From positions 1 through 25,000 of the forward strand of contig CAIIXF020000279.1 of NCBI GenBank assembly GCA_903813345.2: a DNA stretch of 25,000 bases, given 5' to 3'. This DNA is from Owenia fusiformis (Eukaryota > Annelida > Polychaeta > Sabellida > Oweniidae). Shown in pieces: positions 1-9,610 of this stretch. A model generated the notes under the pieces. That model searched no databases. It was not told the DNA's origin and was given only the letters and a program-made list of their open reading frames with translations. Each line of letters begins with the position of its first letter. Positions within the stretch are counted from its first letter, which is position 1. Made by a program: the position numbers and the translations under genes.

Positions 1-930
1 TTGGACACCAAAATGCCTAGGTCAAAATCTAGGTCAAATTCGAAGTTTTTTCTATTTTTGCGATTCTGACACTACAGATTAATCATATTCTTCGAAATTT
101 TGTATACATGTAGCCAAGAGTGTGATAATAGTGTCAACTTTTTGCCGTCAGAAAGTATTTTGACCCACTTTTGAGATATGGTGTCCGAAAAGTAGGTCAA
201 AATAAAAAATTCTCAGAATTTAACGTTTGAGTTATGAATTAAGTATAGAACTTTCTCAGGAATCCGAATCTGCAAACCAAATTTCGATCCGACTTCCGGT
301 TCGGAAGTTATGACATTTTGAAAGCTCAAAAATCACTAAATTTGGTGCCCCATGTTATGTCAATGGGAAAAAAAGATTTTTTTGAAGTGTAAAATACGAG
401 ATATAGACTAAGTACAGCTTAAAATAATGAAAGCCTATGAAAGAAGGGGACCTCGAAGGCTACCTAACTTCAAAATTTGGACACCAAAATGCCTAGGTCA
501 AAATCTAGGTCAAATTCATAGTTTTTCCTTATTTTTGCGATTTTGACACTCTATTTAAATGATTTGCTTCAAAATTTTGTATACAGGTAGGAAAGAGTGT
601 GCTTATAGTGTTAGCCTTTTGCCGTCAGAAAGTATTTCGACCCACTTTTGAGATATGGTGTCCGAAAAGTAGGTAAAAAAAAGTTCTCCAAATTTAACAT
701 ATGAGTTATGAATTAAGGGAAGAATTTTCTCAGGAATCCGAGTCTGCAAACCAAATTTCGATCCGACTTCCGGTTCCGAAGTTTTGGCGTGTCCAAAAAG
801 TAGGTCAAAATAAAAATTCGCAAAATTTAACGTATGAGTTATGAATTAGGGGTAGAATTTTGTCAGGAATCCGAATCTTGAAATCAAATTTAGATCCAAC
901 TTCCGGTTCGGAAGTTATGGCGTTTTGAAA
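1..930. repeat. Direct repeat array, ~476-bp unit
   Basis: A unit beginning TTGGACACCAAAATGCC at position 1 recurs at 477, an offset of 476 bp. The second copy is shortened and is followed, from about 790, by a third partial copy holding only the part around 'agtaggtcaaaataaaaa' and 'cgatccgacttccggttc'. Within each unit the motif 'aggtcaaaatctaggtcaaa' is itself a short internal duplication. No open frame is shared by the copies, so this looks like non-coding satellite-like or dispersed repeat DNA. The array probably continues left of the window because copy one starts at base 1. Confidence 0.8.
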
Positions 931-1014
931 TTTCGGAAAATCGATCTGATGGTATCCTGATGGAAAGTCAAGAGTAGAGAAGAAAATATTGAAAAATTCA
1001 TCCATCCTTCCCAT

Positions 1015-1200
1015 CTGATCCTATCCTATCCTTCTTATCTATCCTTCCTTCGTATCCTTTCCTTCCTATCCTTCCTATCCTCTCCTATCATATCCTTTCT
1101 TCCTATTCTGTTCTATCCTATCCTTCTTTCTTTTTCTATCCTATCGTTCCTTCCCATTCTATCCTATCCTACCTTCCTATTTTATCCATCCATCTTATTC
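1015..1200. repeat. Pyrimidine-rich low-complexity tract (TATCC/TTCC)n
   Basis: About 185 bp of irregular TCCTATCC / TTCCTTCC units on the plus strand. Units vary in length, so this is a degenerate microsatellite. Three imperfect 'cttattctggatgactcggc'-type units follow at 1195-1255. No coding potential is visible. Confidence 0.85.
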
Positions 1201-1345
1201 TGGATGACTCAACTTATTCTGGATGACTCGGCTTATTTTAGATGACTGGGCTTAAAAAAGTCTAGATCTGGAGTCTGAAATTGAACTTCGTTCAATTTCC
1301 AAAGTCTAGTTATGTTTATTAATCCATCATTTTTGATGAGTACAT

Positions 1346-1351
1346 TTTATT
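1346..1351 (-). terminator. Poly(A) signal AATAAA
   Basis: AATAAA on the minus strand, 35 bp downstream of the stop at 1386. It fits 3'-end formation of the interrupted gene above. Confidence 0.4.
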
Positions 1352-1385
1352 TTAGTAACATATTATACATATGAATTTATCATTT

Positions 1386-2021
1386 TCATTTATACATTAT
1401 ATGATGTGAATTAAGATTTATAAGCTTGTTTTGTTTGTTAAGTTGACCTTTGACATCTTCGAGTTGTTTGTTTTGGGAGTCAATCTGACCTTTAGAAGAT
1501 TGTTTCAGCTGTTGCATTTCTTTCCTCAGCTCCTCAACAGAGGCTGTCAGTATGCATACTTGCGCAAGGGCCTCTGTGCCGTTGGTACCCGTCAGGTTAT
1601 TAGTGTCCACACGTTCCTTTACAGTTGACCGCTGCCTATCGGTACCTCGAATTAAAACATCTGGTATCTTACTGTTTGTACCGAGGGTGTTACGTGGGAA
1701 ATGATCAGTAAGGCCCCTTAGGTAACAGTAAATATCTTAAATGTCATTACATAGACTTACAGTTCTCTTTTCGCCTACCCTCCGTTTTATATGAATGTCA
1801 TCTATCTGGTCCTCCCCTCTGGATGACAGGGGACCGTATTTGTCTTCACATAGGGTGCCCAGATACGCTTTTAACAAGTCGAAAAGGTGGGTTCTCGCTT
1901 CATCTAGTGAGATTTCCTCATAATCCATCAACAATTGATCAATAATATCATGTCGTGGCGAACACTCGACGTTCGATAGCAGTTGATCAATACTCGGATC
2001 TAAGTCCGAGGGCGCCGCCAT
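1386..2021 (-). pseudogene. Interrupted ORF of unknown function with C-terminal coiled coil
   Basis: A single minus-strand reading frame runs from an ATG at 2021 to a stop at 1386 and is interrupted by one in-frame TAA at 1737-1739. The first part (94 aa) is acidic and helical, beginning MAAPSDLDPSIDQLL. The part after the stop stays in the same frame, continues DIYCYLRGLTDHFPRNTLG, and ends in a clear coiled coil (ASVEELRKEMQQLKQ and on). An AATAAA lies 35 bp past the final stop, and a weak TATA-like TTTATAAC lies ~35 bp before the ATG. I do not recognise the family. The shared frame and protein-like composition on both sides suggest one ~211-codon gene with a nonsense mutation. Two unrelated ORFs meeting in frame by chance is the alternative. 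Confidence 0.5.
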
Positions 2022-2257
2022 ATTGGAAAGTGTTCAGAGGTTCGAAAAACGTTATAAATCCATCAAAAGTCACTTTTACGCACTTTATGTCCAACTAAAG
2101 TCCTTGTGTATGTCTGCTAGGGACATTCATCGTCAAGTTAGACTCCGAAAATACTCTAGAACTTATTGTAAAATAGGTGAAATACACCATAAAGTTGCTT
2201 TTGGTACTGACACCTGTACCCAGGTATAACGCATGCGCACGATTCCTTCTCTGTATT

Positions 2258-2775
2258 TCTCAGCAAATAATTTAGGATTTAACAAATAAGCCCGAGCTAA
2301 CAAAACTGACCGGGCAAAACACGTGTAATCATTATTATCAACCATATATACACTGTGTGTTTTACGTTTTAAGTCCTCACATGTTTGTATTTTTACACGA
2401 CCTAAGCCCGATGGCATTTTGATAATTGACACAATAATAGTTAGTGACGAATCCATTTTCAAAGTTCCGTTAGAATTTAAAGTGCTCTCTACTTTGTTCA
2501 AAATGTCGGAACTGGTCATGTCACGTACATGTCTAGCCGTTACAATAATTGGCGTTTATAAATCTGTGTGTTGAATAACAATGTGTATCATGTTGTGATC
2601 ATGATGGGCACGGGTGCTCTCTATCAAAATATTCCTAAATATACTTTCTAGAGTATCATAATTATTACGTAGCAGAGCCCCGTCATTTACCTCCTTTATC
2701 GTAGCGTTGTATATGAATTTAACCACGGCATTTTTAAAGGTAGATCTACCTCTATAAACTAAATCAAAAGATTCC
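2258..2775 (-). pseudogene. Polinton-type PolB, N-terminal piece, copy I
   Basis: The frame runs from SFDLVYRGRSTFKNAVVKF through RKTHSVYMVDNNDYTCFARS to NPKLFAEKY and matches copy IV (14688-15199) nearly residue for residue. This is the region upstream of the exonuclease in metazoan Polinton/Maverick polymerases. A TAA at 2556-2558 breaks it where copy IV reads CAA (Gln), one C-to-T change. Homology to copy IV stops at ~2258, after which the frame runs into unrelated sequence. At 2775 the upstream neighbour is not the true N-terminus but the Cys-rich segment, so segments are out of order. Non-functional fragment. Confidence 0.75.
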
Positions 2776-3300
2776 AATCGCTACACTTAGGTGAACAATG
2801 TGTACCGCAATGGGAACATTTCTCCAGTTCTGTTTTATCAACACAATGATTGCAAATTGAAAAGGCGGCTACGTAAATATGTGAATAGGTGTGTTCGATA
2901 TACCTCAACCAAATTTATGCCTCTCGTAACAAGCATTGTTACGGGCTGTCTTGTAGCATTTGTCACATGACCGCACCTCATCAGGAATAATGATGCACTT
3001 GTCATTTGTCTCGTTACATATGGCACACTTATTTACAACTATGATTATCGTTAGAATAAAAAATTTGAACAACCATCACAAAAATCCATGTTGAAAAGAC
3101 CTTTATAATTAATTACTGCGTCATAATGAAGTAGGATCATAGGTCAAAAAAATACAAAGATTGTATGTGTATATTTTCGCATCTTTTTTTGATATATGTA
3201 ATCTTATCTCCTTGTCTCTGGGTCACAATTATAATTTTACAATCTAGCAATACTTCAAAAGAATCGACGTTGTCAACTGGCACCATAGTAACTATTGAAA
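2776..3300 (-). pseudogene. PolB Cys-rich N-terminal segment, copy I
   Basis: The minus strand encodes, across several frames, the segment that in the other copies reads YDAVINYKGLFNMDFC, then a Cys-rich stretch (NDNHSCK, CYKTARNNACYERHK) and the CSHCGTHCSPKC cluster. Frameshifts split it; one frame holds only the DEVRSCDKC-type part as MPYVTRQMTSASLFLMRCG. The exonuclease I motif region present in copies II-IV is deleted: the text jumps from the YERHK motif to the IYVAAFSICNHC region. The segment then abuts the N-terminal piece at 2775, which should precede it in an intact gene. Fragment of a transposon-borne replicase, identified by comparison with the three other copies here. Confidence 0.65.
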
Positions 3301-3756
3301 TAAAACATATTTTATCTAGTTATTGTTACTGTAGTTACAAAAGTTAACCTGTTGATTTCAATTGGACACTATACTCTGTCTTATTGCAGTGTGATTATTT
3401 TTTTGTCATTTTTGATGCAGTATGGTATAGCTCTAAACAGACAATTCCCATCACCTTTGATAATTCTTCATCATCTTCAATTCAATTCCAGTTCCCCAAG
3501 TAACCTTTGTACAATAATACTAATAGCTACCTTGATTTGCATTTGCATGCATATTTTTTGTTATAACTTAAGATTTTTTGAAATCACATATTTCAAGGTA
3601 GCCTAACTTTGTTGGATTTGTGTTCTAATATTAATGTAAAAGATGTTGCCTCTGATTATGAGTGATGAATTTGGCATCTTTTCAACTCCTTATTGAATAT
3701 CCCAAAATGAGGATCAAATAATTAATACATGTTTTTGTTTCTCATCACACAAGTTG
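2925..3756. repeat. Composite repeat block, copy 1
   Basis: Near-identical to 5385-6214. It contains the PolB N-terminal segment followed (plus-strand order) by a non-coding stretch starting 'ctgttgatttcaattggaca' and ending at 'cacacaagttgttatat'. The right edge at ~3756 is shared with the other copies. Minus-strand reading from ~3300 gives PolB-like residues (VPVDNFDSFEVLLDCK in copy 2), so the block is a duplicated part of the Polinton locus plus flank. The plus-strand 84-aa frame inside is carried along in all copies but has no recognisable protein features. Confidence 0.8.
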
Positions 3757-4047
3757 TTATATTGAGGAATGTTGATCATATCCTAGTGCCTTATTTTGTA
3801 CCATCAGTAAAAATGACAATGAATTTGCAAAACATTGTTTCCTTCCACCTATTTCATCAAACAGAATGATTTTGAGACATGTTTCCTTGTATGACTTGAT
3901 GGAATACCCGAAATCCTTGTGCATTATTTGCAGGATTGACTTCTGTATTTTTGTATCAGTCACATCCGTTACCACCTCATAATGATTCTGGCTAGAATGA
4001 TATAGGTATATTATGTAATTCCTATCATTCTTTTGATATTTTTTTTA
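3757..4047 (-). pseudogene. Possible OTU- or C76-like cysteine protease fragment
   Basis: An open minus-strand frame without an ATG reads KNDRNYIIYLYHSSQNHYEV and later IGGRKQCFANSLSFLLMVQN, ending at a TAA at 3757. The 'IYLYHSS..HYEVV' pattern resembles the histidine end of OTU-like proteases carried by transposons. The 'G..QC.ANSL.FLL' pattern resembles the catalytic-cysteine segment of herpesvirus-type (C76) or related viral proteases. Both patterns sit in one frame, but in an order that fits neither family cleanly. It lies just left of PolB copy II and has no start. Treat as a decayed fragment; the family call is weak. Confidence 0.25.
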
Positions 4048-4219
4048 TTTAATGAACAAAACAGCACAGTTTGTAAAAGTTCATCTACTGAGTCTAACTT
4101 TTTATGATGGAGGATTACTTGGGCATCTTTGCAACCCCCTGATGGAATGACCATGGAATTCACTGACTAATATGTGACTGTTTTTGTTATCTGCCACATA
4201 GTAGGTGTGGAGCATACCA
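4048..4219. other. No recognisable feature
   Basis: Short AT-rich stretch between the protease-like fragment and the PolB palm fragment. I see no ORF or repeat that matches elsewhere in the window. Confidence 0.4.
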
Positions 4220-4592
4220 GATTGGGAGATCTGTTGTGTTTTCATTTGATGTCTGCTGTCTGACTGTGTATTGAATTCACCAATACATATTCATCATCTA
4301 TCACGTCCCATGATAATACAGTCTTACTATCATCTGTCATGATTCTTGTAAATCATTCATGTCAAATATATCTGTGTGGAAACGATATACGCATACCAAA
4401 TCTCCCCCATAATGAATTGAGTGAAATTTTCGCCACACCCCTAAGCACCATGTTTGTAATGATTTCACGAATATCCAACTTCACACCTTTGTGTTTTAGG
4501 TAATCTGCTATGTAAGCTAATTTTGATATTTCATCGGTAATATTCTCTGGAAAGCCTGAGGCCTGCTGCTTCAAATGGAGAAATGTGTTCAC
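4220..4592 (-). pseudogene. PolB palm fragment with motif B, copy II
   Basis: The frame reads ASGFPENITDEISKLAYIAD, then LDIREIITNMVLRGVAKISL and NSLWGRFGMR. The R-G-V-A-K-x-x-L-N-S-L-W-G core is polymerase B motif B (K...NS.(Y/W)G), which positions the incoming nucleotide. A stop follows FPHRYI at 4362, but the same protein resumes in another frame (MTDDSKTVLSWDVIDDEYV, then HSQTADIK) down to ~4220, showing a frameshift. The conserved catalytic aspartates of motifs A and C are absent. On its 5' side it is fused to the exonuclease segment at ~4593, so the exonuclease III and motif A regions have been deleted. Confidence 0.75.
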
Positions 4593-5770
4593 ATATTCCG
4601 TAAATATACCCCAATATTCAAATGGTTAATAGAATCACCAAATTTCAAATTGCGTGGTGGTCCTATCTGTAACAAAGTAATTTTTAAATCTGAACAAATC
4701 AAGTTGGATATATGTATCCCAACACTCAAGAAATATTTCAAGACAAAATATGAATCGTACCCTTTCGTGTTGTGAGCCAAGAATGTAGTTTTTGATCGCG
4801 GATTCTGGCAACACCAATTGCCAAATTGTTTTAAGGTATCTGCTCCATGCAAAGAAACCCTTTTTGATCCACAGATAGCGTTGACACATGGTGGATAATC
4901 ACTGATCTTTAATACACCAATTGCTACACTTAGGTGAACAATGTGTACCGCAATGGGAACATTTCTCCAGATCTGTTTTATCCACACAATGATCGCAAAT
5001 TACGTAAATAGGTGTATGTTGTTACCTAGAGCATTTGGAGCTATTACAGTTGGTTCATAGCTTACACTTGGCGCAAACTTTATTTTCTGTCCTCAAATTG
5101 CAATTATCCTTGTTATAAGGCTTATAACCATCTGGATATTGAATAATCAAATCTTGATGGGTTTCGAAATCGTAAAATATAACTTTAATTTTTTGGGTGA
5201 AGTTTAAGGGCTCTGCTCTCATGTAACATATATGATTGTAAGGAACAATATGGTGACATATGTAACACTTGTAATGGTCACATTTATACGACTTACATGA
5301 AACCGTCTCCAGATAGGATCTGTCACATGTTATACCAACGAACCTTACATAACGATTTTCGAAGTCATTGTTCGATATTTCTCAACCAAATTTATCCCTC
5401 TCGTCTTGAAGCATTTGTCACATGACTGCACCTCGTCACACCCGCACACTTGTCATTTGTCACATTACATATGTCACACACTTGTTTACAACTATGATTA
5501 TCGTTAGAATAAAAATTGGAACCATAACAAAAATCCATGTTGAAAAGACCTTTATAATTAATTACTGCGTCATAATGACCCTTCAATGAAGTAGGGTCGT
5601 AGGTCTAAAATACCAAAATTGTATGCATATATTTTCGCATCTTTTTGTTGATATATGTAATCTTATCTCCTTGTCTCTGGGTCACAATTATAATTTTACA
5701 ATCTAGCAATACTTCAAAAGAATCGAAGTTGTCAACTGGCACCATAGTAACTATTGAAATAAAACATATT
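4593..5770 (-). pseudogene. PolB Cys-rich and exonuclease region, copy II
   Basis: From high to low coordinate: an N-terminal stretch (VPVDNFDSFEVLLDCKIIIV), KGHYDAVINYKGLFNMDFCY with a NDNHSCKQVCDICN cluster (5392-5586), exonuclease I motif VIFYDFETHQD near 5165, then a Cys-rich part, then FLAHNTKGYDSYFVLKYF (exonuclease II, HN..GYDS) and QIGPPRNLKFGDSINHLN (4589-4987). Several frameshifts and stops separate these parts. The Cys-rich part lacks the CSHCGT junction found in copy IV. Downstream it joins the palm fragment directly. The order of motifs is that of Polinton PolB, but the product cannot be made. Confidence 0.75.
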
Positions 5771-6545
5771 TTATCTAGTTATTGTTACTGTAGTTACAAA
5801 AGTTAGCCTGTTGATTTCAATTGGACACTATACTCTCTTATTGCAGTGTGATTATTTTTTGTCATTTTTGATGCAGTATGGTATAGCTCTAAACAGACAA
5901 TTCCCATCACCTTTGATAATTCTTCATCATCTTCAGTTCAATTCCAGTTCCCCAAGTAACCTTTGTACAATAATACTAATAGCTACCTTGATTTGCATTT
6001 GCATGCATATTTTTTGTTATAACTTAAGATTTTTTGAAATCACATATTTCAAGGTAGCCTAACTTTGTTGGATTTGTGTTATAATATTAATGTAAAAGAT
6101 GTTGCCTCTGATTATGAGTGATGAATTTGGCATCTTTTCAACTCCTTATTGAATATCCCAAAATGAGGATCAAATAAATAATACATGTTTTTGTTTCTCA
6201 TCACACAAGTTGTTATATGTTAAATTTAGTATATCATGAATTCATGGGTGTCAAACGTTCAATACTAATGATAAAAAAATTGATCTGACATCTAAATGAT
6301 TTTTTTTCAAAAAACAATGTTTTATACTTTAATGCGTTTTACAATAAATGAGATCCAGTCAGATAAGTCATGTTTACGTTATTGTGTTTATCAAATAAAA
6401 TTAAGCGTTAAGGATAATATCAAAAAGTGTCACTGTAAGTGATTCCTCTCCGTCCCCCATTGCATTGAGTATATCCTCTTCTATGGCCGCATCACATTTC
6501 AAGACTTCCAACATATCTTCGCTTGGTAGTGTACGTGTTGGTAAA
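5385..6545. repeat. Composite repeat block, copy 2 (longest)
   Basis: The left two-thirds (5385-6214) match 2925-3756. The right part (from 5809) matches 7595-8350, including the 'atcatgaattcatgggtgt' stretch and the 3' part of the 88-aa ORF. This copy therefore links the sequences found separately in copies 1 and 3. Differences are single substitutions and short indels. Confidence 0.8.
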
Positions 6546-6667
6546 CCTAATCGACTCTGCAATTGATCTTCTAAATAAAGCATTTGCACTATGACCACGT
6601 TCATCCTAAAAAGTGATCCATATAAATCAATCGCTTCATCGAAGGGTGTCAAGCAACCCCCGCTCAT
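6401..6667 (-). CDS. Hypothetical 88-aa protein, fullest of three copies
   Basis: ATG at 6667, TAA at 6401. Acidic, mostly helical protein beginning MSGGCLTPFDEAIDLYGSLF and ending ESLTVTLFDIILNA. No signal peptide, membrane segment or metal motif. Its C-terminal ~55 codons recur at 7189-7362 and 8181-8357 with the same frame and the same terminal TAA. Most differences between copies are single-codon changes, so the frame has outlasted the duplications. I do not recognise the family. Given the location between PolB fragments it may be a Polinton or virus-like accessory gene, but that is inference from context. Confidence 0.45.
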   Translation of the reverse strand: MSGGCLTPFDEAIDLYGSLFRMNVVIVQMLYLEDQLQSRLGLPTRTLPSEDMLEVLKCDAAIEEDILNAMGDGEESLTVTLFDIILNA

Positions 6668-7061
6668 ATGTGCCCTTTAACCAGGCATGTCAAAATCACA
6701 TCCCAGACAATTTGAGTAATACATTTCAAGTACCGCATCATGGACTTAATACATGTAAATAATCCTAAAATATGACTCTAGTGATTTTTGTACTGGTATG
6801 TTTCTTTCTTGGACTGCTATATTGCATGAACCATGTGGTAAATTATCCAAACCAACAACCATTTCATTAACATTGGAATGCCAATTTGTCGATTTTCTTG
6901 ACATATACTCATCTTCGTAATTTATTCTGTAAATCTATCAACATTATTGCCATTATATTACCTGTGACACACCACTCAAAAAACTCTGTATAACAGTAAC
7001 TTTAAGATTTGTTTTAGGTAACTTAATTAATATTAAAATAATTGATATAACTCCTTTTTTT
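6668..7061. other. No recognisable feature
   Basis: AT-rich spacer between the 88-aa ORF and the next copy of its 3' part. No ORF of note and no match to other parts of the window was seen. Confidence 0.4.
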
Positions 7062-7432
7062 ATATCTGATATCTTACATCTAAATGATTTTATTATCAAA
7101 AACTATGTTTTATACTTTAATGTGTCTTACAATAAATGAGATCCAGTCAGATAAGTCTTGTATACCTAACTGTGTTTATGAAATAAAATTAAGCGTTAAA
7201 GATATTATCCATATTACCAAAAAGTGTCACTGTAAGTGATTCCTCTCTGTCCCCCATTGCAATGAGTATATCCTCCTCTATGGCCGCATCACATTTCAAA
7301 ACCTCCAACATATCTTCGCTTGGTAGTGTACGTGTTGGTAAACCTAATCGACTCTGCAATTGATATTAGGTATATTGAACGATTATAATATCGAGGATAC
7401 AAGTTACAACGATCTGATTACAATGGATTATT
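7062..7432. repeat. Repeat copy holding the 3' part of the 88-aa gene
   Basis: Matches 6290-6545 and 8060-8426. Minus-strand frame 7189-7362 encodes the C-terminal part of the 88-aa protein (SRLGLPTRTLPSEDMLEVLK, ending GNMDNIFNA and TAA) with no start, so this is a 5'-truncated copy. At ~7355 the homology to copy 1 stops and both this copy and the one at 8357 switch to the same sequence 'gatattaggtatattgaacg'. The two therefore share a rearrangement that happened before they were duplicated. Confidence 0.7.
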
Positions 7433-7640
7433 TCAAGACTCACTTTTCAACTCATTGTGAAGTTACTTATGTAGAATGTCAAACATGTGTCTATGATTAT
7501 ATCATCATCATATATTACACGTCTCGATGGAACTCTTTCACGAGCATGGTGTAGATACTTGGCCGCATGTTCTACAAATGTATTATTTATTGCTCTGTTG
7601 ATTTCAATTGGACACTATACTCTTATTGCAGTGTGATTAT
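7361..7640 (+). pseudogene. Unidentified plus-strand coding fragment
   Basis: The plus frame reads ILNDYNIEDTSYNDLITMDY then FKTHFSTHCEVTYVECQTC, without a start. Near 7510 protein-like sequence shifts frame to YITRLDGTLSRAWCRYLAAC and STNVLFIAL, running into the repeat block at 7595. It is oriented opposite to all PolB pieces, so the junction at ~7360 is an inversion relative to the 88-aa gene copy. The first 22 codons recur at 8358-8426. Family not recognised; a frameshifted transposon gene fragment is the simplest reading. Confidence 0.35.
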
Positions 7641-8426
7641 TTTTTGTCATTTATGATGCAGTATGGTATAGCTCTAAACAGACAATTCCCATCACCTTTG
7701 ATAATCCTTCATCATTTTCAGTTCAATTCCAGTTCCCCAAGTAACCTTTGTACAATAATACTAATAGCTGCCTTGATTTGCATGCATATTTTTAAATATA
7801 ACTTGAGATTTTTTTGAAATCACATATTACAAGGTCGCCTAACTGTGTTGGATTTGTGTTATAATATTAATGTAAAAGATGTTGCCTCTGATTATGAGTG
7901 ATGAATTAGGCATCTTTTCAACTCCTTATTGAATATCCCAAACTGAGGATCAAATAAATAATACATGTTTTTGTTTCTCATCACACAAGTTGTTATATGT
8001 TATATTTAATATATCATGAATTCATGGGTGTAAAACGTTCAATACTAATTATAAAAAATTGATCTGACATCTAAATGATTTTATTTTTAAAAAACAATGT
8101 TTTATACTTTAATGCTTTTTACAATAAATGAGATCCAGTCAGATAAGTCATGTTTACGTTATTGTGTTTATCAAATAAAATTAAGCGTTAAGGATAATAT
8201 CCATAATATCAAAAAGTGTCATTGTAAGTGATTCCTCTCCGTCCCCGATTGCAATGAGTATATCCTCTATGACCGCATCACATTTCAAGACTTCCAACAT
8301 ATCTTCGCTTGGTAGTGTACATGTTGGTAAACCTAATCGACTCTGCATTCGATATTAGGTATATTGAACGATTATAATATCGAGGATACAAGTTACAACA
8401 ATCTGATTACAATGGATTATTTCAAC
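7595..8426. repeat. Composite repeat block, copy 3
   Basis: Matches copy 2 from 'ctgttgatttcaattggaca' (5809) through the 3' part of the 88-aa gene. The minus frame 8181-8357 reads SRLGLPTCTLPSEDMLEVLK and ends DIMDIILNA, TAA, truncated at its 5' end. The block then continues to 'caatggattatttcaac' at ~8426, where it joins PolB copy III. The PolB side reads 'tttcaactcgagttgat' in copy IV, so the junction has a short microhomology. Confidence 0.75.
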
Positions 8427-8742
8427 TTGAGTTGATTGATTTTTCAATGTACACGTGTGATATTCTCTCAGAAAATTTGATCTGAAAATAGCAAGAAACA
8501 TTTGAGCATTTGTTAAATAACTCAATGGGTCTATTCCTGCATTGACCAAGTCAGATGTTGCGTAAAGTACCATATTCCTATATTTCATGAAACTCTGAGC
8601 TAATATCCTAATGTCTTGCTTACAATAGAAGGCTAGACTTTCGGTGTAGTTAAATTTCCCCTCTTCTTTTACCCTCTGATACCAATGGTAAAATTCTAAC
8701 TGACTTTGATGAGTCATATTTTCGTGACCGTAAGCACTGGGT

Positions 8743-8754
8743 GGGGGGGGGGGG
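8743..8754 (+). repeat. G12 homopolymer inside PolB copy III
   Basis: Twelve consecutive G. On the minus strand it adds extra proline codons upstream of GHENMTHQSQ; copy IV has no such run at the same place ('gtaagccctgtatatccccc'). A local slippage expansion that a pseudogene could tolerate. Confidence 0.85.
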
Positions 8755-8781
8755 TATTCCATATCCCCCTCGTAATTTACT

Positions 8782-8903
8782 TTTTTTTCATGTTTTTTTT
8801 ATTTCATAATAATAAGTCGTACAATACAGTAGTACAGGGCCTATGCCTAGGCACTATTGGCCCTGTTAAGATTAACTATATAACAATACAAATATAAAAC
8901 ATG
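8782..8903. mobile_element. Short insertion in PolB exonuclease, copy III
   Basis: Orthologous to the insertion at 13513-13638 in copy IV. It lies between 'tcgtaatttact' (8770-8781) and the degenerate twin 'ttttaatctact' (8904-8915). It carries the near-palindrome 'gggcctatgcctaggcacta' and ends with ATGTTTT / AAAACAT. The same element at the same site in two copies dates it before the duplication of the polymerase gene. Confidence 0.7.
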
Positions 8904-9610
8904 TTTTAATCTACTGAATTCAAATCTATAAAATGTGGGAAAAATCCCTTGGATAATTCAGGTAACCCAAATGCTTTGGGTAACTTTGCAAGAGCCATAT
9001 TCAAATGGTTAATAGTATCACCAAAATTCGTGGTGGTCCTATCTGTAACAAAGTAATTTTTAAATCGGAACAAGTCAAGTTGGATATATGTATCCCAACA
9101 CTCAAGAAATATTTCAAGACAAAATATGAATCGTACCCTTTCGAGTTTTGAGCCAAGAACAACGTGTACCGCAATGGGAACATTTCTTCAGTTCTGTTTT
9201 ATCCACACAATGATCGCAAATTGAAAAGGCGGCTACGTAAATAGGTGTATGTTGTTGCCTAGAGCATTTGGAGCTATTACAGTTGGTACATAGCTTACAC
9301 TCGGCGCAAACTTCATTTTCTGTACACAAATTGCAATTATCCTTGTTATAAGGCTTATAACCATCTCGACATTGAATAATCGAATCTTTATGTGTTTCGA
9401 AATCGTAAAATACAACTTTAAACTTTTTCATAAAGTTTAAGGGCTCTGCTCTCATGTAACATATATGATCGTAAGGAACAATATAGTGACATATGTAATA
9501 CTTGTAATGGTCACATTTATGCGACTTATGTGATACCTTCTTCGAGATACGATCTATCACATGTAATGCAATACCAACGAGCCTCACATAAAGATTTTCG
9601 AGGTACATTG

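Larger units (their letters stand above)
8427..9608 (-). pseudogene. PolB exonuclease region, copy III (intact exonuclease I motif)
   Basis: ATG-led frame 9608-9114: CYMRAEPLNFMKKFKVVFYD with FETHKD following (exonuclease I, DxE), then Cys clusters CNLCTENEVCAECKLCTNC, CDHC and CSHCGTRC. After CGTRC a deletion joins it to the exonuclease II part in another frame (FLAQNSKGYDSYFVLKYF). A ~122-bp insertion (8782-8903) follows. Frame 8762-8427 then gives ENMTHQSQLEFYHWYQRVKE, the exonuclease III motif LAFYCKQDIRILAQSF, and the TPR-like stretch NAGIDPLSYLTNAQMFLAIF. All palm motifs are missing. The 5' end is cut at ~9610 by the LTR element. Confidence 0.8.

Noticed and set aside
1-930. Short repeats at the left edge as a CRISPR array
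   Set aside because: The unit is ~476 bp with degenerate truncated copies, not short repeats with unique spacers, and the DNA is eukaryotic.
1277-1299. Perfect hairpin GAAATTGAAC-TTC-GTTCAATTTC as a terminator or regulatory RNA
   Set aside because: A 10-bp stem in AT-rich DNA next to a repeat tract, with no gene ending there. Too little support.
3352-3606. Plus-strand 84-aa ORF repeated at 5811 and 7608 as a possible conserved gene
   Set aside because: It lies inside duplicated repeat blocks, so its recurrence is explained by DNA duplication. Copies differ by indels near the start and have low-complexity hydrophobic composition with no known motif.
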